NCBI GenBank assembly: GCA_005877705.1
Contig: VBNY01000050.1
Coordinates: 1-8,063, forward strand
Length of the DNA: 8,063 bases
Reading direction: 5' to 3'
Source of the DNA: Gammaproteobacteria bacterium
GTDB lineage: Bacteria > Pseudomonadota > Gammaproteobacteria > Steroidobacterales > Steroidobacteraceae
The notes under the pieces were generated by a model that was not told the DNA's origin, did not search any database, and saw only the letters and a program-made list of their open reading frames with translations. This document shows, piece by piece, positions 1 to 6,280 of this stretch; within the stretch, counting starts at the first letter, position 1; every line of letters starts with the position of its first letter. The translations under genes and the position numbers were made by a program.

Positions 1-494
1 TGCAGATGCACGAGCGGCCGCATATCCCCAAGGGCATCGCCAGCAACCCGTTCGACGACGAAGGCGCCGCGACGAAGGACCGCGAGCTCGTGCGCTCGGG
101 CGTACTCGAGGGCTATGTGCTCGGCAGCTACTCCGCGCGCCGGCTCGGCCTGAAGACGACCGGCAATGCCGGTGGCATCCACAACCTTATCGTTGCCACA
201 CCGGGTAGCGCTCTCGAGGAGCGGAGCATCCTGCGACGGATGCACACGGGGCTGCTGGTAACGGAGCTGATGGGCCAGGGGGTCAATGGAGTGACTGGAG
301 ACTACTCGCGGGGAGCCAGCGGCTTCTGGGTCGAGAACGGCGTGATCGCCTATCCGGTGCACGAGGTCACGATCGCCGGCAACCTGCGCCAGATGTATCG
401 CGACATCGTTGCGCTCGGCGATGACCTCGATATCCGCGGGGGGATACGCACGGGGTCGGTGCTTATCGGCGAGATGACAATCGCCGGCGAGTAG
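1..494 (+). CDS. pmbA: PmbA/TldE metalloprotease subunit, C-terminal part (5' truncated by window edge)
   Basis: This is the C-terminal third or so of PmbA (TldE), partner of TldD in a cytosolic metalloprotease that in E. coli matures the antibiotic peptide microcin B17 and helps degrade the antitoxin CcdA. The frame is open to base 1, so the true start lies outside; the Met at base 6 is internal. Recognisable family wording includes PKGIASNPFDDEGA, SYSARRLGLKTTGNAGGIHN, GFWVENGVIAYPVHEVTIAG and the closing GSVLIGEMTIAG, which matches PmbA rather than TldD. In this complex the HExxxH zinc motif is carried by TldD, and PmbA is the non-catalytic-looking paralogue, so its absence here is expected. 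The stop is TAG at 492-494. It converges on the YihY-family gene, with a long inverted repeat in the 88-bp gap. Identity is secure; the missing N-terminus cannot be assessed. Confidence 0.95.
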   Translation, partial: QMHERPHIPKGIASNPFDDEGAATKDRELVRSGVLEGYVLGSYSARRLGLKTTGNAGGIHNLIVATPGSALEERSILRRMHTGLLVTELMGQGVNGVTGDYSRGASGFWVENGVIAYPVHEVTIAGNLRQMYRDIVALGDDLDIRGGIRTGSVLIGEMTIAGE

Positions 495-500
495 CGGGGC

Positions 501-570
501 CCCCGGGAAATCGAGCGTCTTGATAGGCGGACTGTTACTCGCAGCTGCTGCGATGCTCGATTTCGTGGGG
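501..570. repeat. Long imperfect inverted repeat between convergent pmbA and yihY-type gene
   Basis: Bases 507-519 (GAAATCGAGCGTC) pair with 552-564 (GATGCTCGATTTC): 12 Watson-Crick pairs and one G-T. Beyond a symmetric 2x2 mismatch (505-506 against 565-566), CCCC 501-504 pairs with GGGG 567-570. The total is 17 pairs around a 32-base loop that itself contains the palindrome GCAGCTGC. It starts 7 bases after the pmbA stop. No T-run follows on either strand, so it is not a textbook intrinsic terminator. A bidirectional terminator or 3'-end-protecting hairpin is the simplest reading, but this is inference. Confidence 0.6.
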
Positions 571-582
571 TGCTCCAGGCTG

Positions 583-1941
583 CTACCGTCCCTCGTATGC
601 TCCCTTGCCGCCGGCCAGTGACAGGGCGGGCCGCGGCGCTTCCTCCACAAGGTCGCGTAACGTGAGGTCACCGCAGCGGTTGCGGCGCGCTTCATCGACG
701 CTTGCGAGCAGGCGGTCGACAGCGGGTATCTGCACGTTGCGTGGTGCAATGTGGCCGCTGCGCTGATTGCGCGCGATGTCGAGTACTTCATGCACGCCGA
801 TGCGGGCGATGTCGCGTGCCGGAACCAACTCGTCGTGCTCGGTGACGATGAGCAGCCCGGCCCGCTCGAGCGCCGTGGCCATCTGCGCCACGGCGATGCC
901 AGGCAGCCCCAGCTCCGTGGCCAGCCGGTTCACCGTCCAGCGCTGGCCGCCGGCCACATGAGCTCGGCCCACGAAGTACATGAGCTTCAGTGCGAGCTGC
1001 TCGAGCGCCACACTCGACAGCCGCAGCTCCTCGAGGCCGAGCCGCAGGTACGTCGGGTTCTGCAGGTAGAACGACAGTTGCGCGCCGGCGAGCAGGATCA
1101 GCCACCCGAGGTACGTCCACAGCAGCGCGGCGACGATGAACGCAAAGCCGGCGTAGACAATCGTCAGGCGCGTCGAATACACGACCAGGGCCGTGAACAT
1201 CTTGCCGACCGTGGCCCACAGAACGCCGGCCACCAGTGCGCCGCTCACTGCCGGGCGCCACTGCACCCGGGTATTCGGAATCAACTTGTAGAGAGCCGTG
1301 AAGAACGCGCTCACCATCACGTAGGGCGCGAGCCTGAGCGCGGTTCCGGTCAAACGCTGCAGCGGCTGCAGTCTGACCACCTCCTGCACCGGAGCGCTGT
1401 TGAGCGCCGCTTGCGACAGCCCGATGAAGCCGACCCACAGCAGCGGGCCCACCACCAGCAGCGTCAGGTATTCGGTTACGCGGCGCGCGAAGCTGCGCGG
1501 CTGCTCCACACGCCACAGGAAATTGAAGCTGTCCTCCACCTTCTTGATCGTGCCGAGCAGTGTCCAGGCGAGCAGCGCGAAACTCACGGAACCGACCACA
1601 CCGCTGCTGACGCGATCGGCAAACTGCATGACGCGTGAGGTCAGCTCATGCGCCGCGGCGCCGCCGACTGGCCGGAAGAACTCGTAGACGATCGGCTGCA
1701 GGTCGCGGTGCGCGCCGAACACCTTGAGAATGGCAAAGCTGAAAGCGACCAGTGGAATGAGCGACAGCAGCGTTGTGTAGACGAGCCCCATGGCACGCAG
1801 GTTGATCTCGCCGCGCCACAGGTCGCGCACGACCGCGTAGGGGTAGCGCAGAAGCCGCATTGCGAGCCCAAGCGCGCCAGCTCGGATCGCAGCGGGCCCG
1901 AAGAAGCACCAGTCGAGGAAGCCCCACAGACGCACCCACAT
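583..1941 (-). CDS. YihY/BrkB family inner-membrane protein with C-terminal winged-helix-like extension
   Basis: This 452-residue polytopic protein belongs to the YihY/BrkB family, once mislabelled 'ribonuclease BN'. Its molecular function is not firmly known. Hydrophobic segments lie near residues 52-74, 115-132, 157-180, 203-222, 232-254 and 262-292, consistent with six membrane spans. Family wording is clear: TTLLSLIPLVAFSFA, LYKLIPNTRVQWRPAVSGAL, and LLWTYLGWLILLAGAQL. E. coli YihY is about 290 residues; the extra C-terminal part here (about 300-452) is soluble. Residues 333-372 (WTVNRLATELGLPG, then ALERAGLLI) look like a winged helix, as in longer members of the family. ATG at 1941 gives a full first amphipathic region; only a poorly spaced AAGG precedes it, and I see no convincing promoter upstream. 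It is divergent from the BtuF-like gene and convergent with pmbA. Confidence 0.9.
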   Translation of the reverse strand: MWVRLWGFLDWCFFGPAAIRAGALGLAMRLLRYPYAVVRDLWRGEINLRAMGLVYTTLLSLIPLVAFSFAILKVFGAHRDLQPIVYEFFRPVGGAAAHELTSRVMQFADRVSSGVVGSVSFALLAWTLLGTIKKVEDSFNFLWRVEQPRSFARRVTEYLTLLVVGPLLWVGFIGLSQAALNSAPVQEVVRLQPLQRLTGTALRLAPYVMVSAFFTALYKLIPNTRVQWRPAVSGALVAGVLWATVGKMFTALVVYSTRLTIVYAGFAFIVAALLWTYLGWLILLAGAQLSFYLQNPTYLRLGLEELRLSSVALEQLALKLMYFVGRAHVAGGQRWTVNRLATELGLPGIAVAQMATALERAGLLIVTEHDELVPARDIARIGVHEVLDIARNQRSGHIAPRNVQIPAVDRLLASVDEARRNRCGDLTLRDLVEEAPRPALSLAGGKGAYEGR

Positions 1942-2007
1942 CGCCTTAGGGTATCACCTGGGAAACTTAGCGCTGCCGCTGGCACGGCCTGCAGCGGGGC
2001 CGCGCGG

Positions 2008-2036
2008 CTGACAGCGGCCGATCAGTCCGATACAGT
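2008..2036 (+). promoter_or_regulatory. Predicted sigma70-type promoter of the BtuF-like gene
   Basis: CTGACA (2008-2013, 5 of 6 to TTGACA), a 17-base spacer and TACAGT (2031-2036, 4 of 6 to TATAAT) predict a transcript start near 2043. The leader would be only about 20 bases, too short for a cobalamin riboswitch. A dyad GCTGAC/GTCAGC (2007-2012, 2035-2040) overlaps both boxes. Confidence 0.5.
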
Positions 2037-2062
2037 CAGCGGCCCGGCAAGTCGCTCCCGCC

Positions 2063-2878
2063 ATGATGACGACTTCAGGTTGTGGATTTGCGCAGCGGAT
2101 CGTATGCCTCACCGAGGAGACAACGGAGACCCTGTATCTCCTCGGTGAGGAGTGGCGCATCGTCGGTATCTCCGGCTTCACCGTGCGCCCGCCACGCGCG
2201 CGCAAGGAAAAGCCGAGAGTCTCCGCGTTCACCAGCGCGAAGATCGAGCGCATCATCGCTCTCGAGCCCGACCTCGTGCTGGGTTTCTCCGACCTGCAGG
2301 CCGACATCGCGGCGCAGCTCGTGCGCGCCGGTCTGGAGGTGCACGTGTTCAATCACCGCAGCATCGAAGACATCCTGCGGATGATCCGCACGCTCGGCGG
2401 AATGATCGGCTGCGAGGTGAAGACGCGTGCGCTGATCGAGCAGCTCAGCGCCGGGCTCGCGCAGGTACGCGAGCGTGCGGCGGCGCTCCCGCGCCGTCCG
2501 CGTGTGTATTTCGAAGAATGGGACGAGCCGCAGATCAGCGCGATCCGCTGGGTCTCGGAGCTCGTCGCGCTGGCCGGCGGCGAGGACTGTTTCCCCGAGC
2601 TGGCCGCCCGGCCCCTGGCGCGTGACCGCATCGTCGCCGATGCGCGCGAAGTGCCGCGGCGCGCCCCCGACATCATTCTCGGCTCCTGGTGCGGCAAGAA
2701 GTTTCAGCCGGCGCAGGTGGCTGCGCGGCCGGGCTGGAGCGCCGTTCCGGCGGTGTGCGCCGGCTACGTGCGCGAGATCAAGTCCTCGATCATTCTGCAG
2801 CCCGGCCCGGCAGCGCTCACGGACGGCGTGCGCGCGATTCAGGCTGTGTTTGAGGAGTGGGCGGCCAGAGCACACTGA
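2063..2878 (+). CDS. BtuF-like cobalamin-binding protein (periplasmic-binding-protein fold) without visible signal peptide
   Basis: This 271-residue protein of the TroA/BtuF helical-backbone substrate-binding superfamily resembles proteins annotated 'cobalamin-binding protein'. The N-terminal lobe carries RIVCLTEETTETLYLLGE (compare the SLxPSxTE..ALG opening of BtuF), then RIVGISGFT, ALEPDLVLGF and LEVHVFNHRSIEDIL. The C-terminal lobe carries PRVYFEEWDEP, WVSELVALAGGEDCF, APDIILGSW, PGWSAVPAV and LQPGPAALTDG. The mature BtuF-like domain begins about 12 residues after ATG 2063. No hydrophobic signal sequence or lipobox is visible, and an in-frame TGA at 2009-2011 rules out a much longer N-terminus. 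BtuF normally delivers B12 in the periplasm to BtuCD; here the location looks cytosolic and no btuC or btuD is in the window. The ligand is inferred from the family. No clear Shine-Dalgarno sequence precedes the start; ATG 2066 is an equally possible start. Confidence 0.8.
   Translation: MMTTSGCGFAQRIVCLTEETTETLYLLGEEWRIVGISGFTVRPPRARKEKPRVSAFTSAKIERIIALEPDLVLGFSDLQADIAAQLVRAGLEVHVFNHRSIEDILRMIRTLGGMIGCEVKTRALIEQLSAGLAQVRERAAALPRRPRVYFEEWDEPQISAIRWVSELVALAGGEDCFPELAARPLARDRIVADAREVPRRAPDIILGSWCGKKFQPAQVAARPGWSAVPAVCAGYVREIKSSIILQPGPAALTDGVRAIQAVFEEWAARAH
2107..2150. repeat. Perfect 14-bp inverted repeat near the 5' end of the BtuF-like gene
   Basis: CCTCACCGAGGAGA (2107-2120) is the exact reverse complement of TCTCCTCGGTGAGG (2137-2150), separated by 16 bases. 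It starts 44 bases into the coding region and encodes the residues LTEETTETLYLLGEE. In RNA it would be a strong hairpin just downstream of the start, within the distance where structure can slow early elongation. It may instead be a by-product of a conserved peptide motif. Confidence 0.7.
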
Positions 2879-2890
2879 ATATTCAGCCAA

Positions 2891-3694
2891 TCAATGAATC
2901 CCGCGCCGCGCGCGAATGAGTTCGTACGCTTCGATGATCTGCTGCGTGCGCTGCTTCGCATGCTCGAGCATCGACTCGGGCAGGCCATTCGCCTTGAGCT
3001 TGTCGGGATGATGGCGGCTCAACTGGCGGCGATAGGCCTTGACGATCTCATCGTTGCTCGCGCCGGGCGCGGCCTCCAGCACGCGATACGCCTGCTCGAG
3101 CTGCTCGGCGCCGTCGTGACGCGCCGGCCGAGCAGCGAAACGGCCGCTCTGAATCCGCAATACGGCCTCGATCTGCTCAAGCTCCAGGCCCGAAATCCGC
3201 AGCTGCGCGGCGACGCGGCTCAGCAGCGCGCGCACGGGCCCCTGCAGATCGTTGCCGCCGAGCGCCGCTCTCACCTGCAGCTCGAGGAATACGCGCAGCA
3301 GGTCGGGCCGGCCCGCGCAAGCCCGGCGCAGCTCCGTCAGCTCCTCGGTTGGATCGAAATCCGGCTGCTTGCCCGCCGTGAAGTAATCGATCGCGGCGCG
3401 GATCTGCAGCGGATTCAGCCGCAGCGCCGACATGACCGCGCGTGCGGCGGAGATCTCCTGCTGCGAGACGCGGCCATCGGCCTTCGCCAGGTAACCCATG
3501 ACGCGGAAGGTGGCGCGAAAGAACCGCTCGCCGATCGCAGCGACGTCCGCGGCGCTGCCCAGGCGCGGCTCGGCCTCGGCGCCGTCGGCGTGCTCGTCGA
3601 ACTGATGCCCAAGCAGCACGCCCACGGCTGCGCCGAGCGGGCCCAGAGTGAGCATGCCGAGCAGGCCGCCCACGACTTTGCCTGTCCATTTCAC
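2891..3694 (-). CDS. djlA: DjlA, membrane-anchored DnaJ-like co-chaperone (TerB + J domain)
   Basis: This is an inner-membrane co-chaperone that stimulates DnaK ATPase from the cytosolic face. With the GTG start at 3694 the protein is 267 residues: a glycine-rich single membrane segment at about 7-28 ending LLGHQFDEH (E. coli DjlA has LLIGHMFDK here), a TerB-like helical domain at about 55-180 ([21 protein letters not shown]), a short linker, and a J domain at about 200-267 with the essential HPD at 229-231. The GTG start is preferred because [10 protein letters not shown] aligns with the N-terminus of E. coli DjlA. An in-frame ATG at 3751 would add 19 polar residues before the anchor and would overlap the purC start codon. 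Neither start has a good Shine-Dalgarno sequence. Only 12 bases separate its stop from that of the convergent BtuF-like gene. Its promoter must lie in or near the 5' end of purC; a TACTAT box (3707-3702) is the only candidate and lacks a -35. Confidence 0.92.
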   Translation of the reverse strand: MKWTGKVVGGLLGMLTLGPLGAAVGVLLGHQFDEHADGAEAEPRLGSAADVAAIGERFFRATFRVMGYLAKADGRVSQQEISAARAVMSALRLNPLQIRAAIDYFTAGKQPDFDPTEELTELRRACAGRPDLLRVFLELQVRAALGGNDLQGPVRALLSRVAAQLRISGLELEQIEAVLRIQSGRFAARPARHDGAEQLEQAYRVLEAAPGASNDEIVKAYRRQLSRHHPDKLKANGLPESMLEHAKQRTQQIIEAYELIRARRGIH

Positions 3695-3706
3695 CGCCGC
3701 TATAGT
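3678..3706 (+). promoter_or_regulatory. Predicted sigma70-type promoter of purC
   Basis: TTGCCT (3678-3683, 4 of 6), a 17-base spacer and TATAGT (3701-3706, 5 of 6) predict a start near 3713 and a leader of about 37 bases. The -35 box and most of the spacer lie inside the first codons of djlA on the other strand, so the two genes share control DNA. No PurR-like operator was recognised by eye. Confidence 0.5.
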
Positions 3707-3749
3707 ACCAAGCGCGTCAGCGCCTTTTCCGGCATCAACAGCACGCGAC

Positions 3750-4640
3750 ATGCAACCGCCGCAGACTCTCTACCGCACCGCTCTCGGTGGGCTCGAAAAG
3801 ATTCACGAGGGCAAGGTACGCGACATCTACGCCGTCGATGCGGACTCGATACTGATCGTGACCACCGACCGGCTGTCCGCCTTCGACGTCGTGCTGCCGG
3901 ACCCGATTCCGGACAAGGGCCGAGTGCTCAATCAGATCTCGAATTTCTGGTTCGCACGCACCCGCCACATCGTCCCGAACCATTTGACGGATCGGCCGCT
4001 CGCGAGCGTCGTGCAAGACGCGCACGAGCGCGCGCTGCTCGAGGGGCGCGCGGTGCTCGTTCGACGCCTCAGGGCGCTGCCGCTGGAGGCTGTGGTACGC
4101 GGCTATCTCATCGGCTCGGGTTGGAAGGACTACCAACAGAGCGGCACCCTGTGCGGCATCTTGCTGCCGCCGGGACTGCGGCTGGCCGAGCAGCTGCCGA
4201 ACCCGCTGTTCACGCCGGCGACGAAGGCCGCGATGGGCGAACACGACGAGAACATCGCATTCGAGCAGGTGGAGAGGTTGATCGGAGCGGCGCTCGCCGC
4301 ACGTGTGCGTGACACCGCCATAGCGCTCTATAGCTTCGCGGCCGCGCACGCGCGCAGCCGCGGGATCATCATCGCCGACACGAAGTTCGAGTTCGGCGTG
4401 GACGATGCCGGGCGCCTCACGTTGATCGATGAAGCGCTGACGCCCGACTCGTCACGCTTCTGGCCGGCGGATACCTACCGCGTCGGCGCGAGCCCACCGA
4501 GCTTCGACAAGCAGTTCGTACGCGACTATCTCGAGACGCTCGACTGGAACAAGAAAGCGCCGGGACCCAAGCTGCCGCCCGACGTCATCGCGCGCACCAG
4601 TGATAAGTACCGCGAAGCTCTCGTCCGGCTGACGCAGTGA
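3750..4640 (+). CDS. purC: Phosphoribosylaminoimidazole-succinocarboxamide synthase (SAICAR synthetase)
   Basis: PurC catalyses the ATP-dependent joining of CAIR and L-aspartate to give SAICAR in de novo purine synthesis, in the cytosol. The 296-residue product is the longer type of SAICAR synthetase, seen in many proteobacteria and resembling yeast ADE1, not the short E. coli type (about 237). Landmarks: [11 protein letters not shown] (19-29, nucleotide-binding loop), [17 protein letters not shown] (38-54), signature 1 around [17 protein letters not shown] (112-128), signature 2 IADTKFEFG (208-216), and [13 protein letters not shown] (226-238). ATG 3750 ([14 protein letters not shown]) gives the usual short lead-in before the first strand; the same frame is open further upstream, but that would run over djlA and ahead of the promoter. 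No strong Shine-Dalgarno sequence is visible. rpe follows in the same direction after 26 bases. Confidence 0.96.
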   Translation: MQPPQTLYRTALGGLEKIHEGKVRDIYAVDADSILIVTTDRLSAFDVVLPDPIPDKGRVLNQISNFWFARTRHIVPNHLTDRPLASVVQDAHERALLEGRAVLVRRLRALPLEAVVRGYLIGSGWKDYQQSGTLCGILLPPGLRLAEQLPNPLFTPATKAAMGEHDENIAFEQVERLIGAALAARVRDTAIALYSFAAAHARSRGIIIADTKFEFGVDDAGRLTLIDEALTPDSSRFWPADTYRVGASPPSFDKQFVRDYLETLDWNKKAPGPKLPPDVIARTSDKYREALVRLTQ

Positions 4641-4653
4641 CGCAAAATCCGCG

Positions 4654-4659
4654 TACACT
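4654..4659 (+). promoter_or_regulatory. Possible -10 element directly before rpe
   Basis: TACACT (4 of 6 to TATAAT) sits 7 bases before the rpe ATG, with a weak -35 candidate CTGACG (4629-4634) at a long 19-base spacing. The 9-mer GTACACTTC (4653-4661) recurs at the proposed rplM promoter (7042-7050). If active, transcription would begin at or next to the ATG. Alternatively rpe is simply read through from purC. Confidence 0.25.
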
Positions 4660-4666
4660 TCTCAAT

Positions 4667-5350
4667 ATGCAAGCTCCGTGGATCGCCCCATCGATTCTAT
4701 CTGCCGACTTTGCGCGCCTCGGCGCGGAAGTTGACGCGGTACTGGCCGCCGGCGCGGACCTGATCCACTTCGACGTGATGGACAACCACTACGTCCCGAA
4801 TCTGACGATCGGTCCGCTGGTGTGCGAGGCCCTGCGCAAACACGGCGTTGCGGCGCCGATCGACGTGCATCTGATGATTCGTCCCGTCGATCGCATCGTG
4901 CCCGACTTCGCCGCAGCCGGCGCCACCTACATCACGTTTCACCCGGAGGCCTCCGAGCATGTCGATCGCACCATAGAGATCATTCGCGAGCACGGCTGCA
5001 AGCCCGGTCTGGTGTTCAATCCCGCCACGCCGCTCGAGTATCTCGACTACACGCTCGAGAAGCTCGACCTGGTGCTCATCATGTCGGTCAATCCCGGTTT
5101 CGGCGGTCAGAAGTTCATTGCGACGGCGCTCAGGAAGCTCACGGAGGCGCGGCGCCGGATCGAGACCTCAGGCCGCGCGGTGCGTCTCGAGGTCGATGGC
5201 GGAGTGAAGGTTGACAACATCCGGTCGGTTGCGCACGCGGGCGCTGATACCTTCGTGGCGGGCTCTGCGATCTTCGGCAGCAAGGACTACGCGCAGACCA
5301 TCCGCGCCATGCGCGCGGAAATCGGTGGGGCGATCGCGAAACGCGCTTAG
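4667..5350 (+). CDS. rpe: Ribulose-phosphate 3-epimerase
   Basis: Rpe interconverts D-ribulose 5-phosphate and D-xylulose 5-phosphate in the non-oxidative pentose phosphate pathway (also the Calvin cycle). It is a cytosolic metal-dependent TIM barrel. The 227 residues match the family length (E. coli 225) almost without gaps. Metal ligands and acid/base residues are present: H34 and D36 in [19 protein letters not shown]68 in DVHLM, and D177 in LEVDGGVK. The phosphate-binding loops [10 protein letters not shown] (139-148) and VAGSAIF (197-203) are intact. ATG 4667 is chosen because [15 protein letters not shown] aligns residue for residue with the start of E. coli Rpe. A GTG at 4637 overlaps the purC stop (GTGA) and would add ten residues; it is less likely. 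No Shine-Dalgarno sequence is visible. The gene may be cotranscribed with purC, linking pentose supply to purine synthesis. It converges on the crp-like gene across 35 bases with no clear terminator hairpin. Confidence 0.96.
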   Translation: MQAPWIAPSILSADFARLGAEVDAVLAAGADLIHFDVMDNHYVPNLTIGPLVCEALRKHGVAAPIDVHLMIRPVDRIVPDFAAAGATYITFHPEASEHVDRTIEIIREHGCKPGLVFNPATPLEYLDYTLEKLDLVLIMSVNPGFGGQKFIATALRKLTEARRRIETSGRAVRLEVDGGVKVDNIRSVAHAGADTFVAGSAIFGSKDYAQTIRAMRAEIGGAIAKRA

Positions 5351-5385
5351 TTACTCAGCCGGCGACTGGCAGCCCATCAACAACA

Positions 5386-6132
5386 CTACTCGTCCTCGTC
5401 GTCTTCATCCTCTTCGTCGTCCAGCTCGACTTGGCCGGTGGCCTTGGCGGCCGCCGGCTTGGCGGGCACGATGACGGGACGGGTCTTCATCTTGGGCCGC
5501 GCATTGAACACGACGATCGTCTTGCCGGTGGCGCGCAACAGACCTTGCTCCTCCAGCACCTTCAGCACGCGGCCGGCCATCTCGCGCGAGCAGCCGACGA
5601 GCCGCGAAAGCTCCTGGCGGCTCACCTTGATCTGCATGCCTTCCGGATGCGTCATGGCGTCGGGCTCGCCGCACAGATCCATGATCGCGTGGGCGACCCG
5701 TCCCGTGACATCGACGAAGGCGAGGTCGCCGAGCTTGCGGTTGGTGCGGTCCAGGCGCGTCGCCAGCTGCGTGGCGAGCTCGAAAATCAGGCCCGGGCTC
5801 TCGGCGGCGATCTGCCGGAAGCGCGGGTAGGTCATCTCGGCCAGCTCGCACTGGTTGCGCGTGCGCACCCAGGCACTGCGCGTGGGCTGCTCGTAGAACA
5901 GACCCATCTCGCCGAAGAACTGCCCGCGATTGAGGTAGGCGAGCACCATCTCGTTGCCTTCCTCGTCCTCGATCATCACTTCGACGGAGCCGCTGATGAT
6001 GTAGTAGAGCACGTCGGGAAGATCACCGGCGTGGATGACGACCGTCTTGGACGGGACGGTGCGTATGCGGCAATAGCTCAGGAATCGATTGATGGCCGGA
6101 ATGTCGCTCAGTGGCTTGATGTTCTCTTCCAT
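5386..6132 (-). CDS. crp: Crp/Vfr/Clp-type global transcription regulator with acidic C-terminal tail
   Basis: This 248-residue dimeric regulator of the CRP family has a cyclic-nucleotide-binding barrel (about 12-118), a dimerisation helix (about 112-140) and a winged helix (about 170-210). Pocket residues equivalent to E. coli G71, E72, R82 and S83 are kept (G74, E75, R85, S86), as are R126 and T130, but E. coli S128 is N131. DNA-contact residues are conserved in [11 protein letters not shown] (R183, E184, R188), so a TGTGA-type half site is expected. [13 protein letters not shown] and the HTH wording recall xanthomonad Clp, which responds to c-di-GMP, while R85-S86 is Crp/Vfr-like; the effector is therefore uncertain. 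The core ends near residue 212 (VVFNAR). Beyond it lie a Lys/Pro/Ala linker and a tail with 12 acidic residues in the last 13, absent from E. coli Crp (210 residues). GGGGAG, 5 bases before the ATG, supports the start. coq7 lies 148 bp upstream on the same strand. Confidence 0.9.
   Translation of the reverse strand: MEENIKPLSDIPAINRFLSYCRIRTVPSKTVVIHAGDLPDVLYYIISGSVEVMIEDEEGNEMVLAYLNRGQFFGEMGLFYEQPTRSAWVRTRNQCELAEMTYPRFRQIAAESPGLIFELATQLATRLDRTNRKLGDLAFVDVTGRVAHAIMDLCGEPDAMTHPEGMQIKVSRQELSRLVGCSREMAGRVLKVLEEQGLLRATGKTIVVFNARPKMKTRPVIVPAKPAAAKATGQVELDDEEDEDDEDE
5389..5427 (-). repeat. Low-complexity GAN-codon tract encoding the acidic tail of the Crp-like protein
   Basis: The last 13 codons are GAC, GAT, GAA or GAG apart from one Leu codon, so the plus strand reads as a TCG/TCC/TCT/TCA trinucleotide-like tract. 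Such tracts can change length by slippage in whole codons, which would lengthen or shorten the tail without a frameshift. Confidence 0.75.
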
Positions 6133-6137
6133 ACCGG

Positions 6138-6143
6138 CTCCCC
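6138..6143 (-). promoter_or_regulatory. Strong ribosome-binding site of the crp-like gene
   Basis: On the minus strand GGGGAG is followed by 5 bases (CCGGT) and then the ATG at 6132. It is the clearest Shine-Dalgarno sequence in the window and fixes the start of the regulator. Confidence 0.7.
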
Positions 6144-6280
6144 GAATATCGCCTGTTGGTCGCGGCCCACTTTCTTGTGCAGATGGCTGCGCAAGCGCAA
6201 GGGTACCTCACACGACATCATTCGCACATACACCCCGCAATGCGGGCGATCCGCGTCAGTGCATGTGCTTGCGTGCGCTC

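Noticed and set aside
751..1638. Long open frame on the plus strand opposite the YihY-family gene
   Set aside because: It is rich in Arg, Gln, His and Glu with no recognisable domain, and it mirrors a real membrane protein. Open antisense frames are expected in GC-rich DNA.
1942..2062. Cobalamin riboswitch before the BtuF-like gene
   Set aside because: The spacer to the divergent gene is 121 bp, the predicted leader is about 20 bases, and no B12-box-like segment was seen. A cobalamin riboswitch is around 200 bases.
2876..2885. Palindrome TGAATATTCA at the stop of the BtuF-like gene
   Set aside because: Ten bases with no loop cannot form a useful RNA hairpin, and a single short AT-rich palindrome at a stop codon is plausible by chance.
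2894..4312. 472-codon open frame opposite djlA and running across purC out of frame
   Set aside because: It spans two well-supported genes in other frames, has no family wording and has biased composition. It is a shadow frame.
5351..5385. Terminator between convergent rpe and crp-like genes
   Set aside because: The 35-base gap holds no stem longer than about 3-4 pairs and no T-run.
6200..6232. Crp autoregulatory site (TCACA at 6209, TGTG-like segments on the minus strand)
   Set aside because: Only half-site-like pieces are present. No TGTGA-N6-TCACA pair with acceptable match could be aligned.
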